Shown here one piece after another: positions 33,823-47,212 of a DNA stretch of 64,000 nt. The stretch is from JBCCOW01 sp038749105. Its GTDB lineage: Bacteria > Planctomycetota > Phycisphaerae > Phycisphaerales > Phycisphaeraceae. Every line of letters begins with the position of its first letter. The stretch's first letter is position 1. The stretch covers positions 49,731 through 113,730 of the forward strand of contig JBCDIM010000004.1 in NCBI GenBank assembly GCA_038749105.1, given 5' to 3'. A program made the position numbers and the translations under genes. The notes beneath the pieces are model-generated. The model had not been told where the DNA came from and searched no databases. It was given only the letters and a program-made list of their open reading frames with translations.

Positions 33823-35298
33823 ATGCGTGTGCTCATGCTCGGTTGGGAGTTCCCCCCGTTTATTTCGGGCGGGCTCGGGACGGCTTGCTACGGTCTGACC
33901 AAGGGCCTGACCGGGCTCGGGACCGACGTCACCTTTGTGCTGCCCAAGGCGGTCGGGTCGGACTATCACGACCACGTCCGGCTCTTGAGCCCACAGTCCC
34001 CGCGTGCGGCACAGGGCGGACGGGAGTCGGCCGACGTGGCCTCGAGCTTCACCGCCGCGGCGTCTGCCCAGGCGGTGATCGACGCCCAGCAGACCGGCGT
34101 CGCCATCGATACCGCACCCATTGACACGGCCCCCGAAGAACCGCAGCCCCCGGCACTGCCCGGCGTCCAGTTCCGGGCCGTGCCCTCCCGCATCACCAGC
34201 CCGTACCCCCAGAGCCCGACCCGGACCGGCAGCGGCATCGGCTTCGTCCACAGCGGCACCTTCGCCGCCGACGCCAATGGCCCGGTCAACGGCCAGCCCC
34301 CCCCGCCCAGCGACAGCCCCGCACCCACCGTGGACCCCATCGTCGAGGCCGCCTCGCCCGGCCAGGAATACAGCGGCGACCTCTTCGGTGAGACCCGCCG
34401 CTACGCCGACCTCTGCGTCGAACTCGCCGCCGGTGAGACCTTCGACGTCATCCACGCCCACGACTGGCTCACCTTCCCCGCCGGCGCCGCCGTCGCCAAG
34501 GCCACCGGCAAGCCGCTGATCGTCCACGTCCACTCCACCGAATTCGACCGCGCCGGCGACAACGGCCACCACCAGCTCTTCGCCATCGAACGCGACGGCC
34601 TGCTCGCCGCCGACCGCGTCATCGCCGTCTCCCACCTCACCCGGCGCGTCCTCGAATCCCGCTACGGCTGCCCCTCCGACAAGATCACCGTCATCTACAA
34701 CGGCATCGAGAACGGCAAGCCCTACACCAAGCTCAAGGCCCCCGACCCCGCGCCCATCGCCAAAACCGACAAGGTCGTGCTCTACCTCGGGCGCATCACC
34801 ATGCAGAAGGGCCCCGAGTACTTCATCCACGCCGCCAAGCGCGTCCTGGAAAAGATGGACAACGTCAAGTTCGTCATGGCCGGGGCCGGCGACAAGGTCC
34901 GCGAGGTCATCGAGCTCGCCGCCCGCCACGGCATCGGGCACAAGGTCCTGTTCACCGGTTTCCTCCGCGGCGACGACGTCGCCAAGGTCTTCTCCATGGC
35001 CGACGTCTACGTCATGCCCTCGGTCTCCGAGCCCTTCGGCATCGCCCCCCTCGAAGCGATCAGCCACGACGTCCCCGTCATCATCTCCAAAACCTCCGGC
35101 GTCTCCGAAGTCCTTCAGCATGTCCTCAAGGTCGACTTCTGGGACATCGACGAGATGGCGAACAAGATCGTCGCCGTGCTCAAGTACCCACCGCTCGGCG
35201 TCACCCTCCGGCAGCACGCCGACCTCGAGTCCCGCCGCCTCACCTGGGGCGACGCCGCCGAGGCTTGCCAGGACGTGTACACGTCCGTGCTCAACTGA
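33823..35298 (+). CDS. GT4-family glycosyltransferase (glycogen-synthase-like)
   Basis: A 491-residue cytosolic GT-B enzyme. MRVLMLGWEFPPFISGGLGT is the N-terminal acceptor half. EAISHDVPVIISKTSG with SEPFGIAPLEAI forms the donor-binding E-X7-E region, and VLYLGRITMQKGPEYFIHAA is the usual second Rossmann start. It would transfer a sugar from a nucleotide donor; glycogen synthase or a related alpha-glucosyltransferase is plausible. A low-complexity Pro/Ala/Thr insert of about 110 residues (residues 55-165) interrupts the N-terminal half. AAGGA precedes the ATG. Confidence 0.9.
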   Translation: MRVLMLGWEFPPFISGGLGTACYGLTKGLTGLGTDVTFVLPKAVGSDYHDHVRLLSPQSPRAAQGGRESADVASSFTAAASAQAVIDAQQTGVAIDTAPIDTAPEEPQPPALPGVQFRAVPSRITSPYPQSPTRTGSGIGFVHSGTFAADANGPVNGQPPPPSDSPAPTVDPIVEAASPGQEYSGDLFGETRRYADLCVELAAGETFDVIHAHDWLTFPAGAAVAKATGKPLIVHVHSTEFDRAGDNGHHQLFAIERDGLLAADRVIAVSHLTRRVLESRYGCPSDKITVIYNGIENGKPYTKLKAPDPAPIAKTDKVVLYLGRITMQKGPEYFIHAAKRVLEKMDNVKFVMAGAGDKVREVIELAARHGIGHKVLFTGFLRGDDVAKVFSMADVYVMPSVSEPFGIAPLEAISHDVPVIISKTSGVSEVLQHVLKVDFWDIDEMANKIVAVLKYPPLGVTLRQHADLESRRLTWGDAAEACQDVYTSVLN

Positions 35299-35327
35299 CC
35301 CGCACACCCGACACCGACTACGGCAAA

Positions 35328-35813
35328 CTACGGCGAAAGCTGTGTGGCCGGTGTCGATCCACCGATCAGATCGATGGTCGGGCCGCCGTCCACTGTGGCG
35401 GTCATGACCGTGTAACTCCACTTGCCGCTGGTTTTCGTGCCGACCACCCGCAGCGTCGCGCTTCCGTTCGGCCCGCTGACGGCGTAGGACAGGTCGGCAT
35501 CGCCGTCGTCATTGACGTAGTTGATGCTGCCGCTGATGCCCATCCCCGCCTCGATCGGCTCGCCGAGCTGTGCGACCAGCACGGGGTTGTTCTGGGCCGC
35601 AAGCAACGCGTCCTCATACGGCTGCGACCCCTTGAGCATCCCAAACACTGACCCGATCAGCAGCGTGATCACCCCGCCGCACACCAGCAGCGGCGAGAGC
35701 ACCAGCAAGGGCACGAACCACTTCCAGTTGCGTCCGAACCACGACCTCTGCGGCGGGGCCGTCTGGAGTACCGTTGCACCGCCCTCGGAGGGATGACTGG
35801 TATCAAAGCCCAT
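35328..35813 (-). CDS. Coa1/Tim21-like single-TM protein
   Basis: A 161-residue protein. One TM helix (WFVPLLVLSPLLVCGGVITL, residues about 33-52) is followed by a domain resembling the Coa1/Tim21 family: SQPYEDALLAAQNNPVLVAQ, LGEPIEAGMGISGSINYVND, DADLSYAVSGPNGSATLRVV. Coa1 assists cytochrome oxidase assembly in mitochondria; bacterial versions are often uncharacterised. It is convergent with the glycosyltransferase gene. Confidence 0.75.
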   Translation of the reverse strand: MGFDTSHPSEGGATVLQTAPPQRSWFGRNWKWFVPLLVLSPLLVCGGVITLLIGSVFGMLKGSQPYEDALLAAQNNPVLVAQLGEPIEAGMGISGSINYVNDDGDADLSYAVSGPNGSATLRVVGTKTSGKWSYTVMTATVDGGPTIDLIGGSTPATQLSP

Positions 35814-35841
35814 GCGGTGTGCTCCTTCTGCCCAACGGGCC

Positions 35842-36522
35842 CTACTCCCAACGGTCCTCGGTGTGGATCGTCTTCACGGCGTGGCGGGCGGTATCTTTGC
35901 CGATCGATTCGCCGTTGATGCGGATGCGTGCGAGCAGCGCCGCCAGCAGGCGCGGTCGGTTCTGAAACGCGCTGTGGTCAAAACGGTAACGGTGCACCTC
36001 GACGTGGCACGCCGTCTGGTCGTCGAGCCGGAAGAACAACCGCAGACGCTGGTGAACGCCGCTGTCGCCGGGGTTGATGATGCATAGCGACCAGCCCACG
36101 CCCACCTCGACCCCTTCGCCCAAGTGGACCGTACGGTCAGGGCCATCGCCCCTGTTCCCCGACGCATCCCACCCGGCCCACTTCTTCGGCGTCGGTTGGG
36201 TGCCGTACGTCAGGTGATGGAAACGCACCCTGACCAGATAGTGCTTCTCGTCACCAGGCCAGGGCTTCACCCGCCGACCGCTTCTTTCCACGATCGTCTC
36301 GCGGCCCTCGCCCTCGCCGTCGGCGACATACATGCCCAACGCATCGGCGTAGTACACCGAACGGACCTGCTCGGCGTCGATCCGGGGCACCGTCACCCGA
36401 TGCTTGCCGTTTTCGCTCTCGAGGGCGAACGGCTTCGCGTGGGCCGAGCCAAGCCCCGCGAGCAGCACTACACCCACGGCTGTGGCCGACACCGTCCATC
36501 GCATGAGGCGGGATCTCGTCAT
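35842..36522 (-). CDS. exported hypothetical protein
   Basis: A 226-residue protein with a signal peptide (LMRWTVSATAVGVVLLAGLG, then SAHA-KPF as a probable cleavage site). The mature domain is beta-rich: KHRVTVPRIDAEQVRSVYYA, KHYLVRVRFHHLTYGTQ, EVGVGWSLCIINPGDSG, RLFFRLDDQTACHVEVHRYR. I do not recognise it. An internal ATG (MRWTVS) six residues in may be the true start. It lies downstream of secA in the same direction. Confidence 0.6.
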   Translation of the reverse strand: MTRSRLMRWTVSATAVGVVLLAGLGSAHAKPFALESENGKHRVTVPRIDAEQVRSVYYADALGMYVADGEGEGRETIVERSGRRVKPWPGDEKHYLVRVRFHHLTYGTQPTPKKWAGWDASGNRGDGPDRTVHLGEGVEVGVGWSLCIINPGDSGVHQRLRLFFRLDDQTACHVEVHRYRFDHSAFQNRPRLLAALLARIRINGESIGKDTARHAVKTIHTEDRWE

Positions 36523-36564
36523 CCGTTCAACATACCATCCACTAGGCCGCGGTCGTGCGTCAGC

Positions 36565-40629
<4,065 letters not shown>

Positions 40630-40771
40630 GGGAGGATTCCGGGTAGGCCCAGCCAGCGCGGCGGGCGGGAGGAGTGTTGGAGTTCACGCTCCAGGTCGAA
40701 GGAGACGCTGGAGCGCAGCTTGCGGTTTCAGGGTTGGATCGAAATGAAAGTGGACAGCCGACGCAGAACGG

Positions 40772-41098
40772 TCAGGCCGAAAGAGGCGGCGGGCGGTTCG
40801 CCCGAGAGCGTGCCGCGAGAAGCCCTGCACCCAAGTGGGGCCGATCCGCCCCGGTAACCACACCCGCCGAGAACGCCGCGGCGTCGAGCTCGACCCGCCC
40901 GGCCGTGGCCGTCGAGCTCTGCCGTTCTTGCGTGAGCCGACGCGCAGCCTGAGTCAGCTCCCGCACCACCTGGCGGACCACCTCGGCCTGGGTCGCCCGC
41001 TGACTCGTGTCCCCGCTTGTCCCAGCCACCGCGGGCACCGTCACGCCCGCACAGAGCACGAACGACAGCGCCAGCAGCGGAGCTGACAGCGGAAGCAT
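40772..41098 (-). CDS. small exported hypothetical protein
   Basis: A 108-residue protein with a signal peptide (LPLSAPLLALSFVLCAGVTV then PAVAG). The mature part is one charged helix (TQAEVVRQVVRELTQAARRL) plus an Ala/Arg-rich tail. It resembles small secreted helical proteins but I do not recognise it. It lies in the gap between sucC and secA, reading in secA's direction. The start at 41098 is chosen because the longer frame overlaps the sucC start on the other strand. Confidence 0.5.
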   Translation of the reverse strand: MLPLSAPLLALSFVLCAGVTVPAVAGTSGDTSQRATQAEVVRQVVRELTQAARRLTQERQSSTATAGRVELDAAAFSAGVVTGADRPHLGAGLLAARSRANRPPPLSA

Positions 41099-41201
41099 AT
41101 TGGACCGTTCGTGGTTCACTGAATCGATTATCGACGCTTTCGACCCGCCGGGCAACCACCCGCCCCCACTGTTCGGCCCCCACCGGTATAGTGCCGGGCT
41201 T

Positions 41202-42407
<1,206 letters not shown>

Positions 42408-42434
42408 CCCGCTTCGCACACACAACTCCCCCCA

Positions 42435-42461
42435 AGCCCGGCTCCCCCGCCGGGCTTTTTT
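42435..42461 (+). terminator. rho-independent terminator of sucC
   Basis: Stem AGCCCGGC (42435-42442) / GCCGGGCT (42449-42456), loop TCCCCC, then a run of six T ending at 42461. It lies 27 bases after the sucC stop. Confidence 0.9.
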
Positions 42462-42555
42462 CGTGTTGAACCGGAATACGCCTGACCCCGTAACGCTTAT
42501 CTATCGGCCTCCCCACGTCGGGCGGCACTCACTCACCCCTCCAACGAGCACCACC

Positions 42556-43308
42556 ATGAACATCCAAGGGTCCACCGTCCTCGTCACCGGCGCCAACCGC
42601 GGCATCGGTAAGTCCATCGTCGAAGCCTTCGTCGCCGCCGGTGCCGCGAAGGTCTACGCCACCGCACGCAACCCCGATTCCGTCCGGCCGCTCGTCGAGG
42701 CCCACGGCGACACCATCGTCCCGCTTGCGCTCGACCTATCCAGCCCCGACACCATTACCGCCGCGGCCCAAACCGCGACCGACGTCACCATCGTGGTCAA
42801 CAATGGCGGCGTCCTGCGGGCCGGCGACCCGCTCAGCCCTGCCGTCCTCGACAACATCGACTTCGAGTTCGACGTCAACGTCAAGGGCCTGGTCCGCGTC
42901 GCCCAGGCGTTCGCCCCGGTCCTCAAGGCCAACGGCGGCCCCGATCAGCCCACCGCGCTGGTCCAGCTCAACTCGGTCGCCTCGCTCAAGAACTTCGCCG
43001 GCTTCACCAGCTACTCCGCCTCCAAGGCCGCCGCCTACTCCCTGACGCAAGGCCTCCGCGAAGCCCTCGCCGAGCAGCACACCCTCGTGGTCAGCGTCCA
43101 CCCGGGCCCGATCCAAACCGACATGGCGACGGGTGCCGGCTTCCCCGAAGACATGACCGAGCCGCCCACGATCGTCGCCGACAGCGTCATCGACGGGATC
43201 ACGAACGACCGGTTCCACGTCTTCCCCGACAAGATGGCCCGCGACTTCTGGGGGGCCTATGAGGGCTTCGCCGTTGCGGTCGTCGAGCCCATCATGGCCG
43301 AGGCCTAA
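42556..43308 (+). CDS. short-chain dehydrogenase/reductase
   Basis: A 250-residue cytosolic Rossmann-fold oxidoreductase. The cofactor loop is VLVTGANRGIGKSI. VVNNGGVL replaces the usual NNAG. The catalytic residues are Ser in VQLNSVAS and Y-x3-K in TSYSASKAAAYSL. The basic residue after strand 2 (YATARNP) suggests NADP preference. The substrate is unknown. It is transcribed alone between two terminators. Confidence 0.9.
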   Translation: MNIQGSTVLVTGANRGIGKSIVEAFVAAGAAKVYATARNPDSVRPLVEAHGDTIVPLALDLSSPDTITAAAQTATDVTIVVNNGGVLRAGDPLSPAVLDNIDFEFDVNVKGLVRVAQAFAPVLKANGGPDQPTALVQLNSVASLKNFAGFTSYSASKAAAYSLTQGLREALAEQHTLVVSVHPGPIQTDMATGAGFPEDMTEPPTIVADSVIDGITNDRFHVFPDKMARDFWGAYEGFAVAVVEPIMAEA

Positions 43309-43337
43309 GCCCCATGCCTCGACTTGATCACCCCCTG

Positions 43338-43374
43338 GCACGGCCGGCGTTGGCCCACAACGCCGGCCGTGCTG
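43338..43374 (+). terminator. terminator hairpin after the SDR gene
   Basis: Perfect 14-bp stem GCACGGCCGGCGTT (43338-43351) / AACGCCGGCCGTGC (43359-43372) followed by TGTTT. It lies 30 bases after the SDR stop. Confidence 0.75.
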
Positions 43375-43423
43375 TTTCTCCCCTACGCCGGCCGCCACAC
43401 TTCCGCCCGGCTAAACTCGGCGC

Positions 43424-43618
43424 ATGAAACACGAACCCCTGCTCGCCGAGCTCGACCGGCTCCGCAAAGACCTCGACCCCGACCTCACCGACATCGAATA
43501 CCTCACCCTCCACCACGCCTTCGTCTTTATCAGCTACCAGCACTCGGCCTTCATGAAGTACGTCGAGGAGGCCAGCGAACGCGGCGAGTTCACCGAATAC
43601 GAAGAAGAAAACGGGTAA
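43424..43618 (+). CDS. small acidic hypothetical protein (64 aa)
   Basis: A 64-residue mostly helical acidic protein: LLAELDRLRKDLDPDLTDIE, YLTLHHAFVFISYQHSAFMK, YVEEASERGEFTEYEEENG. Codon use is like its neighbours and the frame is followed closely by the convergent AraC-type gene (three bases between stops). I do not recognise it, but its regular amphipathic pattern supports a real gene. Confidence 0.55.
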   Translation: MKHEPLLAELDRLRKDLDPDLTDIEYLTLHHAFVFISYQHSAFMKYVEEASERGEFTEYEEENG

Positions 43619-43621
43619 GCC

Positions 43622-44455
43622 TCACGGCTCTTCAGCCGGCTCATCGACCGCCCAGACCCGGCGGCGATAGTCGCGTGGAGCCTCACCCGTCCGTGCCTTG
43701 ACCAGCCTTGAGAAGTGGAACGGGCTCGCGAACCCGACCCGGTACGCGGCCTCCGCCACGCTGAGCCCGGTGTCCCGCAGCATGGTCAGTCCGTGGTCGA
43801 TCCGCGTGTCCCAGAGCAGCCGCAGCGGCGTCGTGTCCAGGTGCCGCCGACACAGCCGGGCCAGGTGCGGGCCGCTCACCGATGCCGACGCCGCCAGATC
43901 GTCCAGCGTCAACGCCTCGGCATACCTTGTGTCAATCGTCCGCCGCATCGCCGTCAACGCCTGGGGCAACCGCTCCGCCTTGACCGACTCCAGATCATCC
44001 CCAGACAGGTAGTCCACCAGGTACGCCAGCCCCAGCTGGATCAGGGAAACCGAGTCAGACTTCCGCCGGTCCGGCACGGTGCTGTAGCCCAGCTCGAAGA
44101 CCCTACGCATCAGCCGGCCCTCCTCGCGGATCGCAGGGCTTGACCTCCGCAAACGCGCAACCCGCTCCCGCTGATCCGGCCCCGGCCAGTCCGCCAAGGA
44201 AAACGTGATCCAGCGGTGAACCGTTTCTTCTGTCTTGTCAAACGTAAACAGCTCCAGTCCCCCCGGCCACTGACACACCACCTGGCCGGGCCGCACTTCC
44301 TGGTCAATTCCATCGGTCGTCACTACCGCCGACCCCCTCTCCACCATAAACAGCTGGAGGTCCCCCTGAACCCGCGGCCCAAAGACCGAGCCCGGCGGGT
44401 AGTCAATCTCCGCAAAAATCACCCCACTCATACGCGGAAGATCAATCTCAGACAT
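43622..44455 (-). CDS. AraC-family transcriptional regulator
   Basis: A 277-residue regulator. The N-terminal cupin-like sensor (GVIFAEIDYPPGSVFGPRVQ, QLFMVERGSAVVTTDG) is followed by two helix-turn-helix motifs at the C terminus: LTLDDLAASASVSGPHLARL and LSVAEAAYRVGFASPFHFSR. It is divergent from the phytanoyl-CoA dioxygenase gene across 92 bp and probably controls it; this AraC-PhyH pairing is common in planctomycetes. The ligand is unknown. Confidence 0.9.
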   Translation of the reverse strand: MSEIDLPRMSGVIFAEIDYPPGSVFGPRVQGDLQLFMVERGSAVVTTDGIDQEVRPGQVVCQWPGGLELFTFDKTEETVHRWITFSLADWPGPDQRERVARLRRSSPAIREEGRLMRRVFELGYSTVPDRRKSDSVSLIQLGLAYLVDYLSGDDLESVKAERLPQALTAMRRTIDTRYAEALTLDDLAASASVSGPHLARLCRRHLDTTPLRLLWDTRIDHGLTMLRDTGLSVAEAAYRVGFASPFHFSRLVKARTGEAPRDYRRRVWAVDEPAEEP

Positions 44456-44476
44456 GACTATGCAATAGCCGAATAT

Positions 44477-44486
44477 GGGAATTCCC
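44477..44486. promoter_or_regulatory. 10-bp perfect palindrome in the AraC/PhyH divergent gap
   Basis: GGGAATTCCC sits in the middle of the 92-bp gap between the two divergent genes, about 20 bases from the regulator's start. It could be a binding site but is short; chance is not excluded. Confidence 0.35.
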
Positions 44487-44547
44487 GCAACCCATGCGAT
44501 ACTTACGACGATTCAGCATCCTGTTGTCTGCCTAGGAGTCAACCGCT

Positions 44548-45549
44548 ATGGCCAGCCTTGCCACCCCGTCTTCCCTGCCCTCCAGCACCACCACGCACCG
44601 CCCCGGATACGTCGATGGCAGCAAGCCCGGCTTCCTCGATGAAGCCGCCGCCGCCTTCTACCGCGAGCAGGGCTTCCTCGTGGTTGAAAACGCCCTCAAA
44701 GCCGACGAGCTCGAAGCGATCAACCAAGACGCCACCGCGATCTGCCGAGGTGAGCACGGAGAGTTCCGCGGCTGGGTCGGCCCGCACGAAGGCCAGACTG
44801 ATGCCGAGGTCCTCAAGAACTACCTCTGCATCCACTTCCCCCACAAGATCTCGGACGTCATGGCCGACGCCCTTTCTCACCCCGCCATCGTCGAGACCCT
44901 CACCGGCGTGATCGGCCCCGACGTCAAGTGCATGCAGTCCATGCTCTTCATCAAGTCGTCCGGCAAGCCCGGCCAGGCCTGGCACCAGGACGAGGACTAC
45001 ATCCCCACCCGCGACCGATCCCTCGCCGGCGGCTGGATCGCACTGGACGACGCCAACGTCGAGAACGGCTGCCTCTGGGTCATCCCCGGCTCCCACAAGC
45101 GCGGCATCCTCTGGCCCCAGGCCCAGCAAGACGACCCCCGCTTCGACTGTGCCGAAGAAAGCGGCAGCTTCCCATACACCGACGACGACGCCGTGCCCGT
45201 CGAGGTCAAAGCCGGCGCGATTGTGTTCTTCAACGGCTACCTGCTCCACCGCTCGCTGCCCAACAAGGCCAAGGCCGGTACCTACCGCCGCGTGCTCGTT
45301 AATCACTACATGAGCGCGACCTCGCTCCTGCCCTGGGCGGGCATCGCACCGAGCCACGACTGTTTCCTGGACGAGCACCACACCGTTGCTAAGGCCGACT
45401 CCCGCGACATCGTCATGGTCGCTGGCGAAGACCCCTACGGCTGGATGGGCACGCACGAACGACACACGCCCCACGTCCGCCCCAGCGGCGAGGGCGGCTG
45501 CGTTAAGGCCGTCCCCTCCAAGCCCGGCCAAGCCCCCTCGACCGATTGA
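44548..45549 (+). CDS. phytanoyl-CoA dioxygenase (PhyH) family protein
   Basis: A 333-residue Fe(II)/2-oxoglutarate oxygenase. The iron ligands are H-x-D in AWHQDEDYIP and the distal histidine in GYLLHRSLPN. PGSHKRGILWPQ and the 2-oxoglutarate-binding region (KAGTYRRVLVNHYMS) follow. Planctomycete PhyH proteins are abundant and their substrates mostly unknown. It has a TAGGAGTC ribosome binding site. The divergent AraC regulator is its likely controller. Confidence 0.9.
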   Translation: MASLATPSSLPSSTTTHRPGYVDGSKPGFLDEAAAAFYREQGFLVVENALKADELEAINQDATAICRGEHGEFRGWVGPHEGQTDAEVLKNYLCIHFPHKISDVMADALSHPAIVETLTGVIGPDVKCMQSMLFIKSSGKPGQAWHQDEDYIPTRDRSLAGGWIALDDANVENGCLWVIPGSHKRGILWPQAQQDDPRFDCAEESGSFPYTDDDAVPVEVKAGAIVFFNGYLLHRSLPNKAKAGTYRRVLVNHYMSATSLLPWAGIAPSHDCFLDEHHTVAKADSRDIVMVAGEDPYGWMGTHERHTPHVRPSGEGGCVKAVPSKPGQAPSTD

Positions 45550-45557
45550 TTGATCGG

Positions 45558-46295
45558 CTAGCCCGACGCCGCCTCAGACATGGCTGCCCGACGCAACGCC
45601 TTGCCCCCCGCCTCGTCGCGGTGCATCAGCCCGTCCTTCAACCGCACCACCCGCTCACAGTGGTCGGCGACCCCCTCGTCGTGGGTCACCATCACGATCG
45701 TCAACCCGGCCTCGTGCAGCTCGTCGAACATCTCCAGGATCGCGTCGCCCGTCGCCGTGTCCAACGCCCCGGTCGGCTCGTCCGCCAGCAGCAGGCTCGG
45801 CCGGTTCACTAATGCCCGTGCGATCGCCACCCGTTGCTGCTGCCCGCCGGACAACTCGGTGGGCCGGTGTTCCAACCGCTCGCCCAGGCCCACCCGCGTG
45901 AGCGCCTCCGCCGACCGCTCCCGACGCTCCCGTCGGCCCACCCCCTGATAGAACAGTGGCACCTCCACGTTGTCCATCACCGTCAGCTGCGGGATCAGGT
46001 TGAACGCCTGGAACACAAACCCCACCTTCCGGCCCCGCACCCTTGACAGATCCTCATCCGGCATCGCCGCGACGTCCTCCCCGTCCAGCAGGTACTGCCC
46101 CGCACTGGGTCGATCCAGGCACCCGATGATGTTCATCAGCGTGCTCTTGCCCGACCCCGACTGCCCCATAATCGCCACATACGACCCCCGGTCGATCGAC
46201 AGATCAACCCCCGCCAAGGCCCGCACCGGCGGCGCCGCCTTGCTCTTCTGATACACCTTTTCCAGCCCGATCAACTGGGCCACCTCATCTGCCAT
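45558..46295 (-). CDS. ABC transporter ATP-binding protein, MacB/LolD type
   Basis: A 245-residue ATPase. Walker A GQSGSGKST, Q-loop FVFQAFNLIPQLTV, signature LSGGQQQRVAIARALVNRPS and Walker B LLLADEPTGALD are all intact; the MNIIGCLDRPS segment is typical of the MacB/LolD branch, which pairs with FtsX-like permeases. No permease gene is adjacent, so its partner is elsewhere. Its C-terminal 20 residues (GLMHRDEAGGKALRRAA) are an extension. It is convergent with PhyH across eight bases. Confidence 0.88.
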   Translation of the reverse strand: MADEVAQLIGLEKVYQKSKAAPPVRALAGVDLSIDRGSYVAIMGQSGSGKSTLMNIIGCLDRPSAGQYLLDGEDVAAMPDEDLSRVRGRKVGFVFQAFNLIPQLTVMDNVEVPLFYQGVGRRERRERSAEALTRVGLGERLEHRPTELSGGQQQRVAIARALVNRPSLLLADEPTGALDTATGDAILEMFDELHEAGLTIVMVTHDEGVADHCERVVRLKDGLMHRDEAGGKALRRAAMSEAASG

Positions 46296-46478
46296 TCACA
46301 GGATTTTAGAGCTTTCCGCACGGCGCACCCGAACGGCTCCCGGATATAATCTTTCTGCTACTCGGGGCTCGGCCGCAGGACGCGGCCCCGTTTCACCTCT
46401 TCGATGCCACCCGAGACCCCTCGGCCCGCACCGAACTCTTCACGCCAGCCCGCCGCACGGTCGGAAAGGACGCCGAAC

Positions 46479-47174
46479 ATGCTCGAGATTTCCTGGGCCC
46501 ACGAACGCTTTGAGCTCCTCCACGACCGAGCCCTGCACTGGCCCGACCGCCGTGCCCTCATCCTCGCCGACCCCCACTTCGGCAAAGCCGAGGCCTTCCG
46601 CAAGGCCGGCGTCCCCGTCCCCAACGGCACCACCACCGCCACCCTCAACCGCCTGACCGACGCCGTCCGCCAGACCAAGCCCCACCGCATTCTGATCCTC
46701 GGCGACTTCTTCCACAGCCGCCCGGGCGTCTCCGGCACCGTGCTACAACACCTCGCCGATTGGCGCCGACGGCACGCCCCCCTCGAGGTCATCAACGTCC
46801 GCGGCAACCACGACGCCCAAGCCGGCGACCCGCCCCCCGAGCTCGACATCGAGTGCCTCGACAGCTTCCAGATCGCCGGGCTCCGCCTCGTCCACCACCC
46901 CACCGACACCGGCTCCACCCCCGGCCAACCCGTCATCGCCGGGCACACCCACCCCGTGATCAAGCTCGACATGCGCAGCGACCGCATGCGCGTCCCCTGC
47001 TTCCACCTCGCCCCGACCTGCCTCACGCTCCCGGCCTTCGGCAGCTTCACCGGCGGCAAGGCCGTCAGCCCCCAGCCCGGCGACCGCGTCTTCGCCATCG
47101 GGCCCGACGCCGTCGCCGAGGTCCCCGTCACCCAGGCCACCGTCTACGGCCGTGCCGCGACCGTCCGCGCTTAA
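46479..47174 (+). CDS. pdeM: PdeM-like metallophosphoesterase (ligase-associated)
   Basis: A 231-residue calcineurin-fold enzyme. Metal-binding motifs are ILADPHFGK, ILILGDFFHS, VRGNHD and AGHTHP. The N-terminal LLHDRALHWPDRRALILAD layout is typical of the ligase-associated DNA-repair phosphoesterase PdeM, usually found with a DNA ligase and an exonuclease; those genes are not in this window. The start ATG at 46479 is preceded by GGAAAGGA. It stands alone. Confidence 0.85.
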   Translation: MLEISWAHERFELLHDRALHWPDRRALILADPHFGKAEAFRKAGVPVPNGTTTATLNRLTDAVRQTKPHRILILGDFFHSRPGVSGTVLQHLADWRRRHAPLEVINVRGNHDAQAGDPPPELDIECLDSFQIAGLRLVHHPTDTGSTPGQPVIAGHTHPVIKLDMRSDRMRVPCFHLAPTCLTLPAFGSFTGGKAVSPQPGDRVFAIGPDAVAEVPVTQATVYGRAATVRA

Positions 47175-47212
47175 CGCCGGCTTGCCATCAGCCATCCGTC
47201 ATGGCCGCGACC